Position numbers and translations under genes: made by a program
Assembly: GCA_943788695.1 (NCBI GenBank)
Contig: CALSRG010000001.1
Coordinates: forward strand, 434,001 to 498,000
Length of the DNA stretch: 64,000 bases
Source of the DNA: an uncultured Flavobacteriaceae bacterium
GTDB taxonomy: Bacteria > Bacteroidota > Bacteroidia > Flavobacteriales > Flavobacteriaceae
Reading direction: 5' to 3'
Part shown: piece after piece, positions 35,598 to 43,934 of the stretch
Numbering within the stretch: position 1 is the first letter of the stretch
Layout: every line of letters starts with the position of its first letter
Notes under the pieces: generated by a model
Told to the model about the DNA's origin: nothing
The model's input: only the letters and a program-made list of their open reading frames with translations
Database searches by the model: none

Positions 35598-35855
35598 ATG
35601 GAAAATATTTGGAGGAAGAAAAGAAATAAAACAATCTGGTTAATGCTAATCTGTTTTATACTACTAATACCAACTCTTGTTGTATTAAGCTATGATTTCG
35701 CAAGGATAGAGGTACACAAGGATGTGACAACTATTTCAGCTTTTGGTGGCTTGTCTTTTATGTTTAGTTATTTTGGGATGGTTTCAGGAATTATAATGTT
35801 TGGTGTCTACGACCACAGAGCTCGAAAAGTGGAGAGTGAAAGTTCTAAACCATAG
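35598..35855 (+). CDS. Small two-helix membrane protein with junction-derived C-terminus
   Basis: 85 residues from ATG 35598: basic start (MENIWRKKRNK), TM1 TIWLMLICFILLIPTLVVL, TM2 GGLSFMFSYFGMVSGIIMFGV, then a charged end. The last codons (SKP-stop) are read from TCTAAACCATAG, the recombinase end of remnant R7. So the original C-terminus was replaced at the junction. No family recognised. Confidence 0.55.
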   Translation: MENIWRKKRNKTIWLMLICFILLIPTLVVLSYDFARIEVHKDVTTISAFGGLSFMFSYFGMVSGIIMFGVYDHRARKVESESSKP

Positions 35856-35893
35856 GCATATCTTCTTCTTTTAATTCAGCTATTTCTAAACCA
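35845..35893 (-). pseudogene. Tyrosine recombinase 3' remnant R7
   Basis: Last 16 codons of the recombinase (LEIAELKEEDMPMV-stop region) on the minus strand, overlapping the end of the small membrane protein gene. Confidence 0.65.
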
Positions 35894-36041
35894 CATCCAC
35901 TACCACCACATTACGTGTCTCTATATCAGATATAGTGTGATAGTTTGGCTATCAAAAACCAATAACCCAAGAGAAGCTATTATAGAAAGCTATACCAAAC
36001 CTATTTCTTATAAGAACTATATAATCTTTAGAGGAAAGGTA

Positions 36042-36073
36042 ATTGTATGCTTTAGGTAGTATTGTTATATTTG
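36042..36073 (+). promoter_or_regulatory. Candidate promoter of the lectin gene
   Basis: ATTG at 36042-36045 (one mismatch to TTTG), a 20-bp spacer and TATATTTG at 36066-36073. The ATG follows 24 bp later. Confidence 0.55.
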
Positions 36074-36096
36074 GTTTGTAATTAACAATCAACTCA

Positions 36097-36501
36097 ATGA
36101 AGAAAATTATTTATAGTCAAATTAATAAGCTTTGTATTGATATTCCACAGAGTGATATTAAAAATGGACAACATTTACAAATATGGGAAAAACACGGGGG
36201 TGACAATCAAAAGTGGATTTTTGAGGATGATGGCAGTATTGTGTCAGCAATTAATAAAAAATATTGTATTGATATTCCACAGAGTGATATTAAAAATGGA
36301 CAACATTTACAAATATGGGAAAAACACGGGGGTGACAATCAAAAGTGGATTTTTGAGGATGATGGCAGTATTGTGTCAGCAATTAATAAAAAATATTGTA
36401 TTGATATTCCACAGAGTGATATTAAAAATGGACAACATTTACAAATATGGGAAAAACACGGAGGTGACAATCAAAAGTGGGACTTTAAAAGAGATTCTTA
36501 A
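36097..36501 (+). CDS. Ricin-type beta-trefoil lectin with three identical repeats
   Basis: A 134-residue protein made almost only of three 44-residue units, each with CIDIPQSDIKNGQHLQIWEK and GGDNQKWIFEDD, carrying the QxW-type motif (QKW) of ricin B lectins. There is no signal peptide, so it would be cytoplasmic or exported without one. The three units would form a beta-trefoil with exact threefold symmetry and up to three equal sugar sites. Units 1 and 2 are identical in DNA; unit 3 differs by one silent base before its end. A recent amplification is likely. It has its own promoter. Confidence 0.85.
   Translation: MKKIIYSQINKLCIDIPQSDIKNGQHLQIWEKHGGDNQKWIFEDDGSIVSAINKKYCIDIPQSDIKNGQHLQIWEKHGGDNQKWIFEDDGSIVSAINKKYCIDIPQSDIKNGQHLQIWEKHGGDNQKWDFKRDS
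36133..36494 (+). repeat. Three tandem 132-bp repeats within the lectin gene
   Basis: Units begin at 36133, 36265 and 36397 (period exactly 132 bp). The third is cut after the QKW codons and given a different ending (DFKRDS). Because the period is divisible by three, a shadow frame also stays open. Confidence 0.95.
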
Positions 36502-36567
36502 TGGTGGTTGAATTTGTCAACATATTTATTATATTTAAATTAAATTATTTCAAATAAAAATGTAATT

Positions 36568-36822
36568 ATGGCAGATTTCAATTATAAAGTAACTTATAAG
36601 TTTACTAGATGTTTCCCAAAGATAAGCGATACCAAAAGACCTGCAAAAGACAGAGTAACGCTGGAGTTTAATTCTGAACCTTCAGAGTATGACATTGAAT
36701 CTAAAGTAAAAGATTGGGTCTCTGACCTTCAAAGAGATGTTATGAATGACATTGATTGTGAAATTGAATTTCAAGAAATTGTTAAAGTAAGAAAACTGAA
36801 GGTTGTAAAAGGCTATTATTAA
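36568..36822 (+). CDS. Hypothetical 84-residue protein
   Basis: No family recognised. The sequence alternates strands and helices (FNYKVTYKFTRCFPK, RVTLEFNSEPSEYDIESKVKDWVSDL, CEIEFQEIVKVRKLKVVKGYY), like a small alpha/beta domain. It starts with a normal ATG after an AT-rich leader and follows the lectin gene by 66 bp, perhaps cotranscribed. Confidence 0.65.
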   Translation: MADFNYKVTYKFTRCFPKISDTKRPAKDRVTLEFNSEPSEYDIESKVKDWVSDLQRDVMNDIDCEIEFQEIVKVRKLKVVKGYY

Positions 36823-36941
36823 TTTGCTCACATAATACCCTTTAGTGAGGGGGCTGCTAATACTAAAAGAAATGTCCCGCTTTTATGTCAAACGTGTAAT
36901 AGATTCAAGTCTAATAAAATTGGTTAATATCAACTATTTAA

Positions 36942-37310
36942 CTAAACCATAGGCATATCTTCCTCTTTTAATTCAGCTATTTCAAGTCCTCTTAAATAAG
37001 TTAGACTTACATTTATAGAGGAATGCCCCATAGCTTTCTGTAGCTTGGTTATTGAACCTGTACGCTTGAATATTTCTATAGCTCCAGAGTGACGAAAGGA
37101 GTAAAGCGTAACACACTTTTGTCAATCCCATTAGAAGATTGCTTAAATCGCCTAAAAAGCACCTAAAAGCGCTTCACGACTTTCATTTTAAACATCTCAA
37201 AGAACAGTTCAAATTTAGTAAAAACTGACAGACATTTGACAGACATTGGCTTTTAGTTGTTTTCTCAACACCCTTTGTTACAAAGCTATTGCGCTAAGAT
37301 GTATCAAAAT
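36942..37310 (-). pseudogene. Internally deleted tyrosine recombinase, R8
   Basis: Minus strand joins a recombinase start (ATG at 37246, MSVKCLSV) to the C-terminal third (FRRFKQSSNG, TLYSFRHSGA region, MGHSSINVSLTYL and EEDMPMV-stop at 36942), with the middle missing and frames broken. The upstream TTTGTTACAAAGCT stretch to 37310 is shared with R9 and with 22900. R8 and R9 are nearly identical. It fills the 538-bp gap before the next gene. Confidence 0.8.
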
Positions 37311-37360
37311 TGGACTAATACTTTGAAATATTTTTTTAGCTTTAGTGAAAATTAAATACT

Positions 37361-37720
37361 ATGAAGAAATTACTATTACTCCTTTTTGTTACTACATTAC
37401 TTAGTGTTAATGCTCAATCTATGGTTGATATGACTAGTGAAGCTTATTCACAATTTGAGATTGCAGATAAAAATCTAAATACTGCTTACAAGAACTTATT
37501 AATCGAATATAAGGATTACCCTAATTTTATTGAAAAACTTAAAATTGCTCAAAGACTATGGATAAAATATAGAGATGCTTTGATTGATATGCAGTTTCCA
37601 TCAAACGAACCAAGATTTGATTATGGCAGTATGTATCCACTTTGTCTCTTAGGCTATAAAACAGAACTCACTAGAAAACGAACAGATGAGTTAATTAATT
37701 ATAGTATGGGATGTCAGTAG
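37361..37720 (+). CDS. Secreted LprI-like (DUF1311) protein
   Basis: 119 residues with signal peptide (MKKLLLLLFVTTLLSVNAQS) and a helical domain with the DUF1311/LprI pattern: DKNLNTAYKNLLIEY then LKIAQRLWIKYRDALID and LCLLGYKTELTRKRTDEL. Members of this family include lysozyme inhibitors in mycobacteria; inhibition here is only a possibility. In this region of small secreted genes an immunity-type function would fit. Confidence 0.75.
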   Translation: MKKLLLLLFVTTLLSVNAQSMVDMTSEAYSQFEIADKNLNTAYKNLLIEYKDYPNFIEKLKIAQRLWIKYRDALIDMQFPSNEPRFDYGSMYPLCLLGYKTELTRKRTDELINYSMGCQ

Positions 37721-37847
37721 TATGACTAAAAAGTTTCAAATATCTAAATCAATATTTAGTTAGTGAGGGAAATGCAAGTGTATATCGAACACTTCTTGAA
37801 AACACAAATTATAAAGAATAAATACTAAACATCTAACACAAACTAAT

Positions 37848-38249
37848 ATGAAAAGAATTTTAATACTTACCGCCATTCTCATATTCGCTTGTAGTAGCGA
37901 TGATAGTTCTGAAGACAGTCCATTACCAACATACACTATAGAAGGTAAATGGCTTATAGAAGGGACTGTTCCAGCTGGAAACACAATGTATCTCTATGAA
38001 GATGGGGTGCGTTATACTTACTATTGTGTAGAAGGTGATTGTAATGCATTATATAACTCATATGAAGCTAATGATGGAAATCATATACCAACAACCAATC
38101 CTTACACATTTGAAAATAATGTTCTGACTGTTGATTTACATTTTGGCAGTGAATTAGTAACCCCTGTTGCTTTTGAATGTGATGGAGGTGAAGCATATTT
38201 TGAAACGCCTGAATATAGTTTATTTAGATTAAATTCTGACTGTAACTAA
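37848..38249 (+). CDS. Repeated 133-residue lipoprotein, copy 3 with different signal peptide
   Basis: Mature part equals copy 4 (EDGVRY and FGSEL variants). The signal peptide differs: MKRILILTAILIFAC instead of MKKLLLLSALFIFAC. The switch to shared DNA lies at the lipobox. Its stop abuts recombinase remnant R9. This copy shows that the 5' end has been exchanged independently of the mature domain. Confidence 0.85.
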   Translation: MKRILILTAILIFACSSDDSSEDSPLPTYTIEGKWLIEGTVPAGNTMYLYEDGVRYTYYCVEGDCNALYNSYEANDGNHIPTTNPYTFENNVLTVDLHFGSELVTPVAFECDGGEAYFETPEYSLFRLNSDCN

Positions 38250-38612
38250 ACCATAGGCATATCTTCCTCTTTAAGTTCAGCTATTTCTAAGTCCTCTTAA
38301 ATAGGTTAGACTAACATTAATAGATGAATGCCCCATAGCTTTCTGTAGCTTGGTTATTGAACCTGTACGCTTGAATATTTCTATAGCTCCAGAGTGACGA
38401 AAGGAGTAAAGCGTAACACTTTTGTCAATCCCATTAGAAGATTGCTTAAATCGCCTAAAAAGCACCTAAAAGCGTTTCACGACTTTCATTTTAAACATCT
38501 CAAAGAACAGTTCAAATTTAGTAAAAACTGACAGACATTTGACAGACATTGGCTTTTAGTTGTTTTCTCAACACCCTTTGTTACAAAGCTATTGCGCTAA
38601 GATGTATCAAAA
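38246..38612 (-). pseudogene. Internally deleted tyrosine recombinase, R9
   Basis: Nearly identical to R8, with start ATG at 38549 and tail at 38246. The 408-bp gap between lipoprotein copies 3 and 4 contains this and a short AT-rich leader. Confidence 0.8.
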
Positions 38613-38657
38613 ATTAGAATAAAATTCAATATATTTATACAAACCAATTTAATAAAA

Positions 38658-39059
38658 ATGAAAAAACTACTCTTACTCTCCGCTTTATTCATCTTCGCTT
38701 GTAGTAGTGATGATAGTTCTGAAGACAGTCCATTACCAACATACACTATAGAAGGTAAATGGCTTATAGAAGGGACTGTTCCAGCTGGAAACACAATGTA
38801 TCTCTATGAAGATGGGGTGCGTTATACTTACTATTGTGTAGAAGGTGATTGTAATGCATTATATAACTCATATGAAGCTAATGATGGAAATCATATACCA
38901 ACAACCAATCCTTACACATTTGAAAATAATGTTCTGACTGTTGATTTACATTTTGGCAGTGAATTAGTAACCCCTGTTGCTTTTGAATGTGATGGAGGTG
39001 AAGCATATTTTGAAACGCCTGAATATAGTTTGTTTAGATTAAACTCTGACTGTAACTAA
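38658..39059 (+). CDS. Repeated 133-residue lipoprotein, copy 4
   Basis: Same mature protein as copy 3 and the same signal peptide as copies 1 and 2. It is preceded by the short leader ACAAACCAATTTAATAAAA shared with copy 2. The stop overlaps the tail of remnant R10. Function unknown; see copy 1. Confidence 0.85.
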   Translation: MKKLLLLSALFIFACSSDDSSEDSPLPTYTIEGKWLIEGTVPAGNTMYLYEDGVRYTYYCVEGDCNALYNSYEANDGNHIPTTNPYTFENNVLTVDLHFGSELVTPVAFECDGGEAYFETPEYSLFRLNSDCN

Positions 39060-39661
39060 ACCATAGGCATATCTTCCTCTTTAAGTTCAGCTATTTCTAA
39101 ACCTCTTAAGTAGGTTAAACTTACATTTATAGATGAATGCCCCATAGCTTTCTGTAGCTTGGTTATAGAGCCTGTTCTCTTAAATATTTCTATAGCCCCT
39201 GTATGTCTAAAAGAGTAGAGTGTTTGGTCCTTGTTCAAGCAGTTTAGAAACTCTCTTAAAACGCCCCCAAAGTGTCTTAAAATAGTCTTGGTTTAATGGT
39301 TTTGTAGTGTCTGTAAATATATTATGTTGAGGTTGCCCTTTAACAAGTAATTCTCTTATGTAAATAGGCACTGGAACTATTCTGTTTTTACCAGACTTAT
39401 TTCTATTTCCTGACAAGTGAATATAACCTAAATCATCACTAAAGTCAGACCACTTTAATTCTCTTATTTCTCTATGGGGTCTTAACAAACATCCATAAGT
39501 CATTAAACAACATAGATACAAGTTATCACTAAACAACTTAATCTCATTAAGGATGAGGTTTATGTCCTTATAAGGTTTGTGTAGTTTAGCCTTTGTTTTC
39601 TTTGCTTTAAAACCCTCCATTGGGTTACTTCATTCCTATGCTTCGAGCCTCGTTAATAAGC
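39056..39661 (-). pseudogene. Tyrosine recombinase, C-terminal two thirds, R10
   Basis: Minus strand retains LINEARSIGM, KAKLHKPYKDINLILNEI, the catalytic Arg block CLLRPHREIRELKW, GRFKRVSKLLEQ, then a frameshift near 39230 (one extra base), TLYSFRHTGAIEIF and the full tail with EEDMPMV. A stop and small deletion lie near 39625, and similarity ends at about 39661. The N-terminus is missing. The rest of the stretch to 39903 shows no gene. Confidence 0.85.
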
Positions 39662-39903
39662 CTCCTCTTCCAATGTATTTGAGGGATAATATTGATATCT
39701 TGAGGGCTTGTAAAGGGAAGGCTTGACCATTGGTGATGTACAAAAAAACAAGAATTATCGGCTGCAGTGCTATGACTTACCAACCAAATTGGAATTGTAG
39801 TGTTTTTTATGGATAGATAACTAATATTGAAAAAATTTACATCAATTGTGCGTCATTATTTAATTTTTAATTTAAATTTAATAATACATTTAAAAATACA
39901 AAA

Positions 39904-40221
39904 ATGAGTAGGAACTATTCAAAACATCAGATTGATCGTATTAAGCGTGCAATTGAGGCGGAAAAATCTAAAATAGCAGACAGTCAGGCAGACATTACCT
40001 CAGTCAGGAATCGAAAAAAATCAAGAGCCGAATCTTACACCTATAAAATACAGTCAACTTCTAGCAGTGCGACTAAAGCAAACCTCAGGAGCTCAAGGGC
40101 GGATGAGTGGAGAGAATTTGCTAGGGTTATTGATAAAGAAAAAGAGGTAATAGCATCCTGCCGTGAACGTATTAGCAGATACAGAGAAGATATTAAAAGA
40201 GAAAGACAAAGGAATCATTAA
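39904..40221 (+). CDS. Hypothetical coiled-coil protein
   Basis: 105 residues, highly charged and almost entirely helical in composition (IDRIKRAIEAEKSKIADSQ..., EWREFARVIDKEKEVIASCRERI). No signal peptide or domain recognised. It lies beyond the last recombinase remnant and just before a secreted hypothetical gene. Possibly a structural or scaffold protein; no function assigned. Confidence 0.65.
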   Translation: MSRNYSKHQIDRIKRAIEAEKSKIADSQADITSVRNRKKSRAESYTYKIQSTSSSATKANLRSSRADEWREFARVIDKEKEVIASCRERISRYREDIKRERQRNH

Positions 40222-40275
40222 CAAAATGGTAGAAAAAGAAAACGAAGCAACCTTTAAAATTTATTACAACAACTA

Positions 40276-40677
40276 ATGAAAAAACTACTTTTATTTTATT
40301 TTTTAAGCCTTTCACTCTGTTCGTTTGCGCAAAATATAGAAAGTTTAAAAAACAAGACTCCAAAAAACGCCGCGGAGAGAACTTTAATTCTAGATATTAT
40401 AAGGGCTTCTTTGTATCAAGATTACAAACAAGAATTCATTTTTGTGGTGAATACACTGAATGTTTCTAGTCAGTTTGCTTGGTTTCAAGGAACTGCTGTT
40501 AGAAAAGACGGGAAAGAAATTAGAACCAATGAATATGACGATTGTTGTCACGTGGAAGGCCTGTTAAAGAGAAATTATGACAAATGGTATATTGTTGAGC
40601 TTGAGGCTTTTTCAACGGACATTTGGTATGATGGGATTTGGGACAGATATGATGTTCCCATGGCGTTATTTTATTAA
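40276..40677 (+). CDS. Secreted hypothetical protein
   Basis: 133 residues with a signal peptide (MKKLLLFYFLSLSLCSFAQ) and a mature domain of about 114 residues: TLILDIIRASLYQDYKQEFIF, VSSQFAWFQGTAVRKDGKEI, DCCHVEGLLKRNYDKWYIVEL. This has the look of a periplasmic NTF2-like or SnoaL-like domain, but I do not recognise a named family. The following 300 bp to 40977 hold no gene that I can see apart from the palindrome at 40954. Confidence 0.65.
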   Translation: MKKLLLFYFLSLSLCSFAQNIESLKNKTPKNAAERTLILDIIRASLYQDYKQEFIFVVNTLNVSSQFAWFQGTAVRKDGKEIRTNEYDDCCHVEGLLKRNYDKWYIVELEAFSTDIWYDGIWDRYDVPMALFY

Positions 40678-40953
40678 TCACGAAGATGACTTTCCTGTAA
40701 TTTTGAGTTTCTCATTCTTTTAGATGTTGATGATTCGACTATTTTTATAAATCAATTTATATCTTCTAGTTGCCTCTTTAAGCTGATATTATCCCAGATG
40801 GGACAATTGAATCAATACCAATATGAACAAACATCACTTTTGGCAATACAGTCGAAATTGTGCTGTTTCCATTTTGGCTAAAGCCAATTATGATTTTCAC
40901 ATCATAATTTTTTATGTCAATAATGCTTTACATTTTAATTCATTTTAACGATA

Positions 40954-40975
40954 TTTGTAAAATAAACTTTACAAA
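40954..40975. promoter_or_regulatory. Perfect palindrome, candidate operator
   Basis: Arms TTTGTAAA and TTTACAAA (8 bp each, spacer 6) lie 2 bp before the ATG of the membrane protein. The left arm overlaps a near-consensus -7 box (GATATTTG). A binding site for the XRE protein encoded by the second gene is a natural guess. Confidence 0.5.
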
Positions 40976-40977
40976 AA

Positions 40978-41370
40978 ATGCAAATTGAACGAAAAAAAAG
41001 CACGGTACAATTAGGATTTTGGACATTGTCCTGGTTAGTTACTTTAGCATTAGCAACATTTGGTCCTAAATTCATTTGGGATGATCATTCAATATTTACC
41101 ATTTTGGCTGTAGTTGTCAACCTTGTGAATGGTGTACTCATGATTTTAGCAAATCGAAAGATGTTTAATCATTATGACGAGCTCGAGCGAAAAATTCATT
41201 TGGAGTCAATGGGGTTGACCCTCGGGCTAGCCATTATTGTGGGCCTAACCTATTCCTTATTAGATCAAACTAATCTCATTCAATCGGAGGCAGAAATCGG
41301 TTTACTTGTGGGCTTCATTGGAATCTCATACTTGATAGCTTTATTGATTAATAGAAGGCGATACTTGTGA
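40978..41370 (+). CDS. Four-helix membrane protein paired with an XRE regulator
   Basis: 130 residues with four hydrophobic segments (about 13-30, 38-56, 75-92, 106-124) and an acidic/basic loop HYDELERKIHLESMGL. Such proteins commonly precede a short XRE regulator in Bacteroidota and Firmicutes. The stop overlaps the regulator start by 4 bp, so the two are translationally coupled. Function unknown. Confidence 0.75.
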   Translation: MQIERKKSTVQLGFWTLSWLVTLALATFGPKFIWDDHSIFTILAVVVNLVNGVLMILANRKMFNHYDELERKIHLESMGLTLGLAIIVGLTYSLLDQTNLIQSEAEIGLLVGFIGISYLIALLINRRRYL

Positions 41371-41570
41371 AAAATAAGGTCAGAGAATTGCGAAAAATGA
41401 GAGGTTTAACTCAAGAACAATTAGCCGAAATTATAGGGGTGTCAAGACAAACCATAAATGCAATAGAAAAGGAAAAGTTTGACCCGAGCTTACCTACAGC
41501 ATTTAAAATGTCTAAATTGTTTGAAAGTCCCATAGAAAGTTTCTTCCTCTTTGATGAAACCTATAGATAA
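41367..41570 (+). CDS. Short XRE-family helix-turn-helix regulator
   Basis: 67 residues forming one Cro/CI-type HTH: VRELRKMRGLTQEQLAEIIG, SRQTINAIEKEKFDPSLPTA, FKMSKLFESPIESFF. This is the YozG/YgzD-like short class. It overlaps the upstream membrane protein by 4 bp and probably represses the pair through the palindrome at 40954. GTG start. Confidence 0.88.
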   Translation: MKNKVRELRKMRGLTQEQLAEIIGVSRQTINAIEKEKFDPSLPTAFKMSKLFESPIESFFLFDETYR

Positions 41571-41670
41571 TGGAAACTTAGCTCGACCTAGGGTGTATTT
41601 ATGACGATAAAAAGTTTGATATAGACCAAGTGGTTATTCGATCGATTTTGACATAGAGTTGGTAGCGCCT

Positions 41671-42510
41671 TTATTGCTTATAATTGGCGTCATGGTTATC
41701 AATAATGTCTTGTGCAATGGCATTCAAATCTGTGAGAAAACCACTATCATAATCGAAAGTCTCAATCTCGATGCCGTAAATACCATTAAGCCAAACGAGC
41801 GTACCCGTCTCAATAACGATTTGGCCTTGATGTCCCTTATCGTCTGTAAATATCGACGTGGGTTTAGGCCCAAATAATGCAATATCATCCAACAAGGCGT
41901 TATCATGATACATTTGTTTTAAATGGACTGCCGACCAGCCGGTTGGTATGGTAAAAATATTTGTTGAAGGAAATTCTGCTCGCAACTCATCTACGATGTC
42001 GTGATGTACAACATCATTTACGAAGTACGAGTAGAGGTCTTGGACACTATTGAATCCAAAATCTTGAACTAATTGATCCCAATCAGCTGGGTAATCAATA
42101 TTAGGAATAGCAATAAATACAGTGACCTCTGGATTGTTATGCAATGCATATTCTATCCACGCCCGATGACCCTCCGTTGGATTTTCGCTATCATGTCCAG
42201 CAGTCATTCCGAAATACATCACATCACCTTGGTCAAGGATATTTTTAATCTGCTGATGCTCATCACTGTTAGAATCATTCCAAAAATTAATTGGCCTCCC
42301 ATTTTCTCCACCTCTGAAGATTAAAGTGGCATCGTGATTTTCAATACCAGCCTCCTCAACCAAATGATCCAAATGTTGGGCATAGGGTTTAAAAAAGCTA
42401 TTTCCAATAAGCAAGATCTTAGATTCCTGCAAAACTTCATCAACAGGTCCATCATTCTTATGACATGATAAATTGCATAACAATAGGATAAATGTTAAGA
42501 TTCTTTTCAT
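41671..42510 (-). CDS. SGNH-like lipoprotein
   Basis: 279 residues; lipobox LSC after a short signal peptide. The N-terminal KILLIGNSFFKPYAQHLDHL resembles block I of SGNH hydrolases (GNS with the Ser), and the C-terminal DDKGHQGQIVIETGTLVW resembles block V with Asp and His. A role as an esterase or polysaccharide deacetylase is possible. Single gene, divergent from the acyltransferase gene at 42639. Confidence 0.7.
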   Translation of the reverse strand: MKRILTFILLLCNLSCHKNDGPVDEVLQESKILLIGNSFFKPYAQHLDHLVEEAGIENHDATLIFRGGENGRPINFWNDSNSDEHQQIKNILDQGDVMYFGMTAGHDSENPTEGHRAWIEYALHNNPEVTVFIAIPNIDYPADWDQLVQDFGFNSVQDLYSYFVNDVVHHDIVDELRAEFPSTNIFTIPTGWSAVHLKQMYHDNALLDDIALFGPKPTSIFTDDKGHQGQIVIETGTLVWLNGIYGIEIETFDYDSGFLTDLNAIAQDIIDNHDANYKQ

Positions 42511-42638
42511 GTCGATTAATTATTAGTCTTTTCAAAAGATAATTAAAAAGTTTAAAATTTCTATTCGATGACACACTAAACCCTTTTGAAGCTTCCAATC
42601 ATAAGAATATCGTACTTTTACCCACTCAAATTCGATAG

Positions 42639-43841
42639 ATGAGTATACCGATAAATAGTAAAGTTCAATTAAAACCGCGCTTGAAGTTTATCGACATGGC
42701 GCGGTCGCTTGCCATATTACTCATGATTGAAGGGCATTTCACAGGAGCAGCCCTGTCTTCATCCTACCGCAATTACCAGTACCCAATTTTTAAAGTATGG
42801 CACTTGATTCATGGTCTTACATCACCATTATTCTTTACCATTACAGGGGTTATTTTCACTTATTTATTAACAGCAGACAAGGATGTTACGTTCTCTAAAA
42901 ATCCAAGAGTAAAAAAAGGAATAAAACGAATTTTTCAATTGCTATTTTGGGGATATTTCATTCAGTTAAGTCTTTGGGGTATTGTCAAATCAATATACTT
43001 TGGTACTGAATTTCACTTGAATTGGTTCTATGCTTTCCATGTGCTTCAATCTATCGCGTTTGGAATCTCTATGCTAATTTTGATATATGGACTGCACAAA
43101 TGGATAAACTGGGGCAAACCACAATGGTATTATTTAGTTGCAGGAATATTGATGTTTACAGCATATTCATTTATGAAGAACCACATCAATATCGATAAAA
43201 AACTCATAGAAGATGGCTTTAGAGTATTACCGGCTTATTGGCCAACTGGAGCTCCCTCATTCATTCAAAATATGTTTTATGGTCAATACTCAGATTTCAG
43301 CTTTGTTCGCGTATCAGGATACACCATTTTGGGTGGAATGATTGGTTGTTTAATCCGGGCCTATCAGCATAGAGTAAAAGAACTGTGGTTTGGAACGTCA
43401 TTCATTATTGCCGGTCTTTTTATTAGTTTATTTATTCGTGATATCCTTTTTCAAATAGACAACTTCACTGAAAGGATGGGATGGACTGAGAACGGTATTA
43501 TTGAGTTGACCTCAACGTCACTCTCACGTCTTGGACAAGTCATCTCACTTCTTGGTGCGCTCATATTGATCGACAAATTTTTTAATGTAAGAGCAAAGTT
43601 ATTTTTAAAGATTGGACAAAACACCTTCCCCATCTATGTGGTTCATGTGATCATATTATATGGGGGTATTTTCGGATTTGGATTAAAACCACTCGTTTTT
43701 GATCGAGACTTATCGCCTTATTTGGCGGTAGCCATTTCAACAACAGCGATTATTTTTTTCGTGATCATGATAAAATACATCGAACCGTTAGAAGATTTTT
43801 ATACAAAAATCCTCCGTTTCTTGCACTTAAAATCTCGTTAG
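42639..43841 (+). CDS. DUF1624/heparan-alpha-glucosaminide acyltransferase-like membrane protein
   Basis: 400 residues with about ten hydrophobic segments. The start RLKFIDMARSLAILLMIEGHF with the conserved His, then HGLTSPLFFTITGVIFTYLL, is the DUF1624 pattern. The catalytic His of these proteins lies in the first segment. C-terminal GQNTFPIYVVHVIILYGG is also typical of membrane acyltransferases. Probably O- or N-acylates an envelope glycan; substrate unknown. Confidence 0.82.
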   Translation: MSIPINSKVQLKPRLKFIDMARSLAILLMIEGHFTGAALSSSYRNYQYPIFKVWHLIHGLTSPLFFTITGVIFTYLLTADKDVTFSKNPRVKKGIKRIFQLLFWGYFIQLSLWGIVKSIYFGTEFHLNWFYAFHVLQSIAFGISMLILIYGLHKWINWGKPQWYYLVAGILMFTAYSFMKNHINIDKKLIEDGFRVLPAYWPTGAPSFIQNMFYGQYSDFSFVRVSGYTILGGMIGCLIRAYQHRVKELWFGTSFIIAGLFISLFIRDILFQIDNFTERMGWTENGIIELTSTSLSRLGQVISLLGALILIDKFFNVRAKLFLKIGQNTFPIYVVHVIILYGGIFGFGLKPLVFDRDLSPYLAVAISTTAIIFFVIMIKYIEPLEDFYTKILRFLHLKSR

Positions 43842-43910
43842 AGCTATTTCTATCATGGTTATTATTCTATAAGTATTTGAAATAGAAATAATACCGTTGC
43901 TTCTTTTACG

Positions 43911-43918
43911 TATTTTTG
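43911..43918 (+). promoter_or_regulatory. Candidate -7 box for the small basic protein
   Basis: TATTTTTG, a full TAnnTTTG match, 17 bp before the ATG at 43935. Confidence 0.4.
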
Positions 43919-43934
43919 ATTTAAAATAAATTTT

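Noticed and set aside
36097..36501. CRISPR array
   Set aside because: Repeats of 132 bp without spacers and coding for a lectin; no cas genes in the window.
36137..36511. Second repetitive ORF within the lectin gene
   Set aside because: Out-of-frame shadow kept open because the 132-bp period is divisible by three; the other frame has QxW lectin motifs.
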